From: Symsagittifera roscoffensis
Taxonomy: Eukaryota > Xenacoelomorpha > Acoela > Convolutidae
Length of the DNA: 64,000 nt
Reading direction: 5' to 3'
Assembly (NCBI RefSeq): GCF_963678635.1
Contig: NC_087062.1
Location: 34,075,651 to 34,139,650 of the forward strand
Below the pieces are notes generated by a model that did not search any database, was not told where the DNA came from, and saw only the letters and a list, made by a program, of their open reading frames with translations. Both the position numbers and the translations under genes were made by a program. This document shows, piece by piece, positions 34,241 to 43,600 of this stretch (positions within the stretch are counted from its first letter, which is position 1; each line of letters begins with the position of its first letter).

Positions 34241-34699
34241 TTTGGCCTGCCTCACTAGCTTCTCTTGCGTTTTCTTTATAATCAGTAAATTGCGTTTTTG
34301 TCATTTGAAGTTTTCGACGGGCGGCCGTGTAGCGACAAGATTTGTACTACCCAGAATTATGATGTCGAATACCGGGCTTTGACAACTTAGATTGGCTATG
34401 TGATTCAGGTTTCTCAGTGTTATTTGACTGATGTGACATACTTGAGCCCTCATACTTGTACACAATAGCAACCAATGAACACCATATTCTCAAGGATCGT
34501 ATACTCGACGATAAGTTTGCTGTTATTTACATATGGTTTTGGAAATTAGCTAGGTCGGTTGAACTCTAGCAACTCACGCACAAGAAACCTGAGGATCAAA
34601 AAATTAATTTAACCTATTCAATAACACTGTACCTGTCCACCTAAAATTACTGTCACGCAACGAATCACTAATTGGACGGGCTTTAACGGCTATAATGTT

Positions 34700-34765
34700 T
34701 TTGAAGTGAGGTTTCAACAAGGTTTTTGAAATGAGGTTTGAAATGAGGTTTCACCAAGGTGGGTG
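34700..34765. repeat. Short tandem repeat TGAAxTGAGGTTTCAxCAAGG
   Basis: The phrases GAAGTGAGGTTTCAACAAGG, GAAATGAGGTTTGAAATGAG and GTTTCACCAAGG follow one another as imperfect copies. Confidence 0.6.
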
Positions 34766-34769
34766 GAGA

Positions 34770-35360
34770 ATCAAGCAAATTATTTAAATGTTAACAGCGC
34801 TCGCAGAAGAAACCTGTGGTTGAAATTTTAAAAAAAAAACGTCTGATATTTCATTAGCAGACCACGTAACATCAGGTTGAATCTAGTTCAAAGTTTCGCA
34901 GAGATCTGAGGAAGTTTCGGGGTTTTCGACAATTTTTTTAGTATATTTTGAGCACTGGGCTCGAATCGTAAACCAGTTCGAAAAGTCATGAAGTATATGT
35001 TGTCTGTTGTTCGATTTAACGCATTGATAATCGGTTCTCATGTATCCAAAAAAAAAATTAGTATTGAGAAAAAAAAATGTCTAATTGTTCGTCTAAGTAC
35101 GGATTGTAATTATTTACAGTTCACTTGGACTGATCAAAAATGTTCAATGTCGGGAAAAATTACTGCTTTGAGTCGGATAATATTGTAAACATCGTATGTA
35201 AAATTATAGCATAAGCTTCAAAAGTCTTAGAACTTTTTTTTACAGTTTATTTGAAGATTGGCGGCACGCATGAGACGTTCGGTCATGATCAGACTTTCTG
35301 AATTGTAGCACAATTCCAATCACAGCCCAGTACAATCTCAGTACGTCGTTTTTTGCTACA
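34770..35360. other. Intergenic, nothing recognised
   Basis: AT-rich, with no supported feature. Confidence 0.4.
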
Positions 35361-35394
35361 ATAGTCGCAATCACAACTTCTGTTTATATACGTA

Positions 35395-35620
35395 CTTTTC
35401 GAATCGCATTCGCGGATTCGATAAACATGCTATTTTCTTTGTTAAATAACCTTCTGGGACGGATGGCCGTTGTAGATTCGATAAACAGATGTGAACTTCT
35501 GGGACAAGTATACGTTTGGGACAGATCGCTTTCATTGATTCGATAAATTGATGCAAACTTCTGGGCAAGTCAACTTCTGCGGACTGATCGCATTCGTTGA
35601 TTTTCATGGGGACCAAGAGG
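35395..35620. repeat. Degenerate repeat with GATTCGATAAA and AACTTCTGGG words
   Basis: GATTCGATAAAC/T occurs three times (about 35415, 35475, 35536), each followed at a distance by CTTCTGGGAC- or CTTCTGGGCA-like text. This gives an irregular 60-70 bp period. A 132-codon minus-strand frame (35371-35769) crosses it and resembles no family that I know. Confidence 0.5.
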
Positions 35621-36194
35621 ATGCCAATCGAGATCCGTTGTCTGATAAATCGGCGGAACCGGGGAGCGTCGGTCACTTTAATTAGGTTCCTTGTGAGGCG
35701 CCCAAAAATGCGCGCAATCTTCTGATGTAATTTCAAAACATCAAGAATAGATTCGTTTTCTGGACACAAAGTTCATCGGTATTATTGATAGCTTCATCCG
35801 AGTTTTGCTAGAAAAACAAGTTGATAAATTCACTAATAATCTGCATCAAAACCGTTTTAAAAAGGCGCAAGCTAGCCACAAGAACTGGTAATGTCCTTGA
35901 GACAAATTCCTCTTTGTGAGGGTTGGCCTTAATCAAGGCTCAACCGAATTAGAACCAAAAACGGTTAAAATAGGATTAAACCCTCTTTCCTAGTATATTC
36001 AAACCTACGCCGGACTGGTCTACTGCACCGAAAATCCGTTGTCTGATAACTGGTCTTGTATAGTGTCGAATTAACGTCAATTGTATCCGCGCTTATTCTT
36101 GCCTGTATACTCCTATTTACATTTGTGTTGCAACAGATGCCAAAAGGTTGAACAGCTGCCGAAATTGGTTAGGATAGTTTTAACTGGTGTCGAA

Positions 36195-36310
36195 CCGTGT
36201 CAGGACATTTGTGTCCCAGACATTTATGTCCCGGCAAAAACAGTCCAAAATGCAAAAAGTGTCCAAGACATTTTTTGGTTCCCAGACAAAATTGTCCCAA
36301 AATTGTCCAG
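36195..36310 (+). repeat. GGACATTTGTGTCCC-type dyad repeats
   Basis: AGGACATTTGTGTCCCAGAC, ATTTATGTCCCGG, AGTGTCCAAGACA and CAGACAAAATTGTCCC form a cluster of GGGACA/TGTCCC dyads. Similar clusters are common ends of palindromic MITEs, but no complete element can be delimited here. Confidence 0.4.
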
Positions 36311-36488
36311 GCTATTGCCACACTAGTTAATGACCGGATTATTTTGATAAGCTCTCAATAGGAAGGATTAAACCGATAAGGCCACGCAACTGAGCACTTA
36401 GACCAGAAATTACTTCGCGCAGCAAATTAGAGACGAAATTAACACAGGACTCAAATCATTTACACATACCTACACAATTATTGCTTGA

Positions 36489-36779
36489 TTGATAATGTTG
36501 CCAAACGTAGACACGAGAGATCATAATTTCATTGTTATTGCTCTCGATTTCGTGTTGATAATGGAAATTCTTATGACAAATGAAAACAACGAAATGCTAG
36601 TTTATGATGCATACGCATACTTCAAACATCTGATTCTAACAGACACCTCAATTTCGTGGCGATGTGTTTTATCTAAATGTAATGGCCGTGTGCGCACTTT
36701 CCAAGATAACGTCACTATCATAAATGAACACAGTCATTTTCCCGATTGTTGTTTCCTTAAACATCTATTTACAAATTAA
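36489..36779 (+). CDS. Small FLYWCH-type zinc-finger protein
   Basis: This is a single open frame of 96 codons (an inner ATG at 36561 would give 72). Residues about 34-88 fit the FLYWCH zinc finger: LVYDAYAYFKHLIL, then SWRC (C59), C64, and H81/H83 in EHSHFPDC. The C-x4-C and H-x-H ligands, the aromatic positions and the Arg after the second Cys are all kept. FLYWCH domains bind DNA or proteins and are also common next to MULE-type transposases. No transposase is seen nearby, so this may be a small host gene, a domesticated domain, or one exon of a larger gene. No splice evidence ties it to neighbours. Confidence 0.6.
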   Translation: MIMLPNVDTRDHNFIVIALDFVLIMEILMTNENNEMLVYDAYAYFKHLILTDTSISWRCVLSKCNGRVRTFQDNVTIINEHSHFPDCCFLKHLFTN

Positions 36780-36799
36780 AAAAGCAGGCGTTTTAGAAG

Positions 36800-37860
36800 G
36801 AACATACTCGAAAGTAAACCTTCCGGAGCCAAAATTGAAGTAGCTTAGGTTGTTTTGCTTACGGGCACTAATTTATAAGTCCTTATTTGTAGTTTAGAAA
36901 ACTCGGTTCAAATGTAGCCGCCATTTTCGGTTCAATCTCGGTTTTATATATTTTTAGCTGAATTAAAAATGTGTATCTGACAATTTGGAATAAATCATTT
37001 TAACTCCTCATTTTGAATTTTTAACAGCTAACCTGCTGCTCCCAAAGCTGTTTTTGTTTGTAAATTGAAGCCCTAATGAATGAAAAAAATGTAGTTATAC
37101 TCCCTATTGAATTGCTGTCAAATGAAATTTCATATAAAAAGGCTTCGATACTTCTCACCTCGAGACAGCGTCTCTTCTCACAGGAGCATATAAATGATTG
37201 GCAGAAGTAAGAATTGAAAAAAGACTGAAAAAAAAATGTTTTTACGTAAGATTGATGAATTCAGTGGCAATAAATTTGACAGCAGTTGTTAATTGTTTGA
37301 AAGCACAAAAGGTGATTATCCCTAGAATAAAAAAATCAGAAGTATTGAGTTTATTATTGCTAAACGCCCATTGAAATCTATGGAAAATAATTTCAATTCT
37401 CGAAGGGTTTAACCGATTTTTTCTTGTTCGTTCAACGAAAAACATGTTGATATTTTTTCGTTTGAATTGTATTTTATCGCATGAGATAATTGATCTTAAA
37501 ATTGAAACAAGGCGCATCAGATTTTGAAATTTACGGCTTTTAATTCAGGAATTCTACCTAACCATAAATTGGAACTGAATTATTTTTTTTTGCTGTGCTG
37601 AAAGTTAGAAAAATAAGTTAAAAGCTCATTTTTGAAATAAAGCATCAAGCATTAATCTATGAGTTAACAGTGGAACACGAAGTCTTGATCTGGAACTGAG
37701 TGTGTGTGGCTGTCAAGGTGTTTATATACCATGCATTAAAAACCATCACTTTGGCGCTGTACACATGTGGGCTTAAATATTATGAAGTTTCAAAATTGGT
37801 CGCCAAAAGCTAGGTAACTTGCTTACTTACACGCTAGGTAAGGCTTTCGGAGCTTGAATA
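36800..37860. other. Intergenic, nothing recognised
   Basis: AT-rich sequence. A 91-codon minus-strand frame at 37242-37517 has no motif. Confidence 0.4.
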
Positions 37861-37867
37861 TTACTAC

Positions 37868-38742
37868 GTTTCAAAATTGCCAGTTATCAGAGTTTTCCGT
37901 AGATCTCTTCTGTCAATAAGTTCAAGAATTCAATCATTTTAAAAGCACAGATCGTCCTTAGTATGAATACGTATTATTTTATGCATCGTTGAAAATTGCC
38001 TGGTGCTCCTAGTCAAGCTCTAGTCTAGGATTTATTCGATTGCCGGGGAGTGGAAGGTTTTGGGCAAAAAAATGCGTTTTTTGGCACGCGTTGCCTCTCT
38101 AAATATATATAGATTAGCCGCCTTCAGAAAAATTTTAGTTTTGTTTCACCAAATAGGATGTCGTTAAGTCCCCTTAAATCCGCTACTGCTGCTAGTTCAA
38201 TTTCTGGCAAGATTTATACAATAGTAGTGACTTTGAACAGCTAATTAGATTTCCGATTCACCCTTATAAAATCGTCGATTGTCAGGCTAAGATTTTGTGA
38301 GATAAACAGCTTATATTATGAGAAGTTTCCAGAAAATTTGTTTTAAGTAACTATTTATTTCACAGCGTTAGCCTGACAAGCAATGGCTTTATCTGGAATT
38401 AAATAAGCTGTTCGAAGTTGCTACTATTGCATGAAATTCGCTGGAAGTTGAACTAGCAGCAGTAGCGAATTTAAGGGGATTTTACGACATCCTATTTAGT
38501 CGAACAAAACTAAAAGTTTTCTGAAGGTGGCGAATCTACACATATTTTGAGAAGCAGCGCGTTCTAAAAAGACGCAGTTTTTTGTTCAAAGCCTTCCACT
38601 TCCCGCTCTATCGAGAAAAACTTAGACTAGCGCTTGACTAGGAAGGCGATGCAATTTTCAACCATGCAGAAACTAATACTCGTCCATGCTAAGGGCAATC
38701 TTTGGTAGCTATCAAGCTTTTGTTTACTGGCAATTTTGAAAC
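37868..38742. repeat. Long inverted repeat (~410-430-bp arms, short loop)
   Basis: Paired segments are TTTCAAAATTGCCAGT (37869) with ACTGGCAATTTTGAAA (38726); TAGTCAAG (38010) with CTTGACTA (38633); AGGATGTCG (38155) with CGACATCCT (38485); GTCAGGCTA (38281) with TAGCCTGAC (38369). All centre near 38325, leaving an unpaired centre of about 60-80 nt. The arms are perhaps 80 percent matched by eye. No protein is encoded, so it is most likely a foldback element or a MITE made almost entirely of terminal repeats. Confidence 0.88.
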
Positions 38743-38759
38743 AATTTTGAAAAAGGCCA

Positions 38760-39430
38760 GCTTTTATTCCGAATTTTTTCTGACCTTACTGCTTTGATTG
38801 CTCTGCAATTGTATTTTTTGGTTATCCAGCCCTCAAAATTGTTTCAAATTAAATTGAGCTAGGCTAATTGTCGTTCTAATTTCTTCTACGACTCAAATTT
38901 TAACGCTGAAACATTTTATCTGGAGAGTAAAATTGAACAGCTCAAAATATGTATCTCATCGAATTTTTTTTTAATGAAAGCTATCTGAGACCGGATGCAG
39001 TACAGCCGGAACCTTTAGGGTTCTGCTCTGTTTAATATAAACGGGTTTGTATTCAAGCAATGCATGCTTCAGCAGCATTCAAATTTCACTGAAGTTCATT
39101 GCGAATTGATATCTAACTTAACCCATGTAGTATCGGTTATGGGTATTGAAAACCATTTGCGAAAACATAAATTTCTCGGATAGATTTTCAAAAACCAGAT
39201 TTTCAATGTTAAACTTGGTAATGGCTTAACTTAAAGCACGGGGAATATTTTGGGTTTCATATTGACGCTAGCTCTCTGGCATTTGTAAATCTCCTCATCA
39301 GCAATTTGTGCAGTTCGATTAAAGCCTGATAATCTCTGAAATTGGAAAAGCAGTTGACTCTATTGGGTATTGTGGCTTAAATTCCATTCTTTTCATCTTG
39401 AACTTGAAAAAATGGTAATTCAATCAATGT
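38760..39430. other. Intergenic, nothing recognised
   Basis: AT-rich, no supported feature. Confidence 0.4.
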
Positions 39431-39435
39431 CTAAG

Positions 39436-39453
39436 AGAGGGGGGGGGGGGGGG
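39436..39453 (+). repeat. Poly-G tract
   Basis: An almost pure run of about 18 G. Confidence 0.85.
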
Positions 39454-39699
39454 CACAATGATCCTCAACACGCGCATTTGTTTCTCAAGTTGTGAAAATT
39501 AACTAAAATACTCGAACCTCAACCATTGTTCCTCTAACTCCTTCAGGACTGATCCGAACACTTATGCGGAAAATATAACAAATTTATGTAATTTTTTGGA
39601 AGTTGTGAAGCGTCTCGTTTTCTGCTTGTAACTGTCCCTTAACATTGCTGTTCTTGATCGGTTATGTTTTTTTTTGCCTTGCCTGTGAATTTTTGTAAA

Positions 39700-39833
39700 A
39701 TTTTGACTCACAGAGTCCAATAGCAATAAAAATCAATTGCAATTGAAATATTCAGTCTTCATGCTCAACTTTGAAAAATCACAATAAAACTGATGATTTT
39801 GTGAGGTGGGCGGGCGAAAGGAAAAAGAGCCTT
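39700..39833 (+). repeat. MITE family B, right-end fragment
   Basis: It shares TCTTCATGCTCAAC, GTGAGGTGGGCGGG and the terminus GGAAAAAGAGCC with the right end of the complete copy at 42039-42276. Confidence 0.55.
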
Positions 39834-39971
39834 CTCATCCTTCGAGTGCAGGTTGTAGATGATGTGGGGGCTAGAACTTTGGGCTCCTCGTCATAGCTCC
39901 CCCGTAAGTAATTAACCCAAAATACAAAAACATTGTTTGAGACTGCAGTCTTTTTAGTAGGATGGGGAGCT

Positions 39972-40173
39972 GGCTTATTTCCTTCTCCTCCTCCTCCCTC
40001 CCCTCCCCCCCTCCACATACGATTTTTGATTTTTTTTTATAAGTGCATGCGGACTAATTAGGTTATGACAAATATATTTGGTCTGCCATACTAAATCATC
40101 GATATCCCCTCGTTACACCATAAGCTCGATGCTTATGTGAGGGGAGGGGAGGGAGGAGGATGAAAAAGAGCCG
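39972..40173 (+). mobile_element. MITE family B, nearly complete copy
   Basis: It begins GGCTTATTTCCTTCTCC and ends GATGAAAAAGAGCC. Inside it carries GGACTAATTAGGTTATGACAA and ATATTTGGTCT, in the same order as the 42039-42276 copy. Flanks GGGGAGCT and GTGGGGCT are only roughly alike as a target duplication. Confidence 0.6.
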
Positions 40174-40678
40174 TGGGGCTAGAACGATTTTCTTGCCCAT
40201 TAGAAAACCTGCTATGCTTTTTCTACAGATTTCACTGGTGCTGATTACTCTTAACTTTTCCGTCGCTGTTTATTTCTGTTTTCAAATACGCGGTAATCAA
40301 AGTCCACGTGCGTTAAGGAATTCTTCGTGTTATAAGATCCCCATCTGACGAAAACAGCAGTCGGTAATAATCAAAATTTAATTCACTTAAAGTTTTTCTG
40401 TTTTCCTCACTCTACAATCTCTGACTAATGAATTTACTTTAGTTTGAAGATCTTGATCGTTTTCAGAAAATTGACTTCATATAGGAATAAATAGATATCA
40501 GTAATCAGAACTAATGTATTTCACTTTTTTCCGCCCACTGCTTTTTTGGCGTGTTCTTTCATTGAGTTGACGTCCAAATGTTTTCAACGTAACATGCTCT
40601 TTAGCTCCTGAACATGTTAACAATTTTTTTTAAAATTGAGGAAAACTGCAAAAAATAAATTGATGCTCGTTCGCAGTA

Positions 40679-43600
40679 ATGAACCATTTTCACTACACTT
40701 GTTGTCCATCTATCGCAAAAGAGAAAGAGTTTCCCAAATACAACTTCTCCAAACCTATTCCCGAGAAGCCGAATATAATCGAGAGCTGGAGGGTCTTGCG
40801 TAAAAAGAAAAACGAACCGACATTGGAGGAAAAGAAACAACGGGCTAACTGTAAATTGTTACCTAAACAGTATGTTCCTCCAACCGAAAAGCAAAAGTAT
40901 CTTTTCGTCAATGACCAGGAACGGCTAGGTGAGATGAGAACGAGCTTTTTGAGCAATCAACTGATTCCTCGGGCGAATATGGGAAGAACTTTGTTCAAAC
41001 AGGGTTATAACCCAGAGGTTAACGATATGACCCATGGATTGGTCTACTGCTATGAGAACGGGGTTGCCGAAAGCTTGGGTCAATGGCGGGTCATGACCCC
41101 TTCAAAGCACCCAAATGAAGATGAGCTTAATTTTGAGAAATTAAATAAATCTAGTGCTCGGCTTGATTTTGTGAATGAGAAGGAGTACAACATTTACCGG
41201 AAGTGCTACCCTGTAAAAAGAGACGTGACCAAGTTTACAGGAAGGCGTGATCAGACGATTGACTATCCCAAAGACATGACCTTTGGTAAAAGATCTGAAA
41301 GTCCGGAATGTCTGTACGAAATTTTGACTAATAAAGAGCAACTAGAATGGCTGAAAGAAAGAAAGGAAATGGACATCAAGATATGCAAGAGTAAACTGAA
41401 GAAACTTGAAATGATGAGACGTCGACCTGATACATGGGCGAACCTGTTGCGTCACGAGAACATACATCAGAAACTGAACCCACCTGAAGATGGACCGAAA
41501 GAGCCAACTAAATTGAGAAGGAGGGCTCAGCCGAAGATCAGTAGTTTCTGGAACACAGATGTAAGTGAAGAAACGGCTCTTTTCCTCCCCCTTACATTTC
41601 AATTTCAGTTTTGATAACTTATGCCAACGTTTTCATTTTGTAATGAAGCTTGTTTTAGTGAAAAAACTAACTACTGTGAACACGTTACATCGTAAAGTCA
41701 CGCATTTAACCATAATAACACGTACAACTATGAAAAAAGAATTTTTGGGCTCTTTTCTACTTCGCCCACCTTTCTATGCAATTTAAATTAAAAAAAAACT
41801 AATTTAGCCTTTGATCTAATTCAATGAAACTTGGCATGGTGAACAGATTTGTAAGCTTCTTTTCCTCCCTCCACCCATTATGCGCAGAAGCGGATCTAAA
41901 ATTTTCTCGAGGGGGTGGATTTTTAAAAGAAATTCCAACATTTTGTCGACTTAATTGATTTCCCGAGCACTCCTACAACACTATGAAGACCCTATTTTAA
42001 AAACAAAGTTTTGGAAAAAAAAACAGGTAAAAAAGCTGGGCTCTTTTTCCTTTCCCCCCCCCCCACCTGCAATTTCATACATGTAAATTTGTTGTCCACA
42101 TTGTCCGATTGCTATGAAAATTTACATACAGACTAATAAGGCCACGACAAACATATTTGGTCTTCATACTCAACCTCGTAAAACCACTCGTTACAATAAT
42201 ATATTGAAGCTCGTGCGAGGTGGGGGGGGGGGGGGAGGGAGGGAGGGAGGGAGGGAGGGAGGGAGGAAAAAGAGCCAAAAGCTGTTTTTGAGCACTTTTT
42301 GGAAAATTTTGATTAAAAAAAATGATTTTTTTTGGCGCGCGCTCTTTAAAATTAGTATATATGGGCGCCCAAGGCGCCTTTACAAAAATTTAAATTCTTA
42401 GGGCTGGTCGGCCGAAAATGGATATCAGTCATCAGGGGCGGATCTAGGATTTTCTCGAGGGGGGGGGGGGGCGGATTTAAAAAAAAATTCAAAAATTTTG
42501 ACGACCTTTTTTTTAGGTCGACCAAATTGATTTTTCGAGCTCTCCCAAAGCACTGTTTTCTCCCAATTTTGGCTAAATTTTCTGCGCCGCAGTCAAAAAA
42601 GCCGTTTTTGGGCACTTTTTGAAAAAATTTGACAAAAAAATCCTGTTTTTTTTTGGCGCGCGCTCCTCAACGTTAGTATATATTGGCGCTGTCAGTCATA
42701 AAATAATACCTAAGGGGGACCCTTTGGTTGGTGAAGGTGTCGAATCCTTGAGAGGGGGAGTGTACGCCCCCCTAAATCCGCCCCTGATCATGAGCATCCT
42801 TTTTCTGGCGTAACGGTTGGATTTATAAGGTTGCGTATGAAAATTTTCCTTATTTAACCCCCGCTCAATTTTTGCAACAATAAGAAGAAATGTTTGTTTT
42901 TTATACCTTAAATTGCAACAGCATTCGTTTAGCCATAATAACACTTAAAACAACTAGAAAAATCAAAAATTTGAAAGGTGGGCGGAATGGGGGTCTTTCC
43001 CGTTATAGCCCCTCCAGTAACAACTCAAATAAAATTGATAATTATGCACAGGAAAATAGCATACGCTTGTTCATTTTTTTGGCTCTTTTCCAGATTCCCA
43101 CCCCCTTCTTGTTAAATTACAAAATCAAAACTATTTTAAAATTGTTCACGCGGCTCTTTGAATGAAAGAAAGGTTGTAAAATGTGTTCACTAGGCTAGCG
43201 GGGCTTTAATAGGAAAAATCCGGGAAGTAGGAAAGCCTATTTTTGAAATGTGGGAGAGAATAATGTGGAAAATAGGCAAAAAAAGTTTAAATTTCTATAC
43301 GGGTGTCTTTACAGTCAGACCTATTCTAAACAAGGTTATCACCACGAAGCTAAAAGCTAAGGCAACAAGAGTAGCAGGTTGCTGAGCCGTTAACCAGTGG
43401 TTTAAACAGTTTAATTTTTAAGGCTGTAATTAAGATCTTGATAAAAGCCAAAATTGAGCAGTTTCCCACTCCCCAAACCTCACTCCAACTTACAATTTGA
43501 TAAACTATTTCAACAAGAATTTCAAAATATAGTTTTTAATAGTTGTTTCACGCGTAAAATAACTATTAAAAGTAAGAAGAACAAAATCTGTTCACATTTG

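Noticed and set aside
35371-35769. 132-codon minus-strand frame
   Set aside because: It crosses a degenerate repeat. I recognise no motif, and there is no splice or codon-bias support.
42114-42401. 95-codon plus-strand frame with Gly/Arg/Glu repeats
   Set aside because: The repeats come from the (GGGA)n tract of the MITE, and the frame runs across the insertion border.
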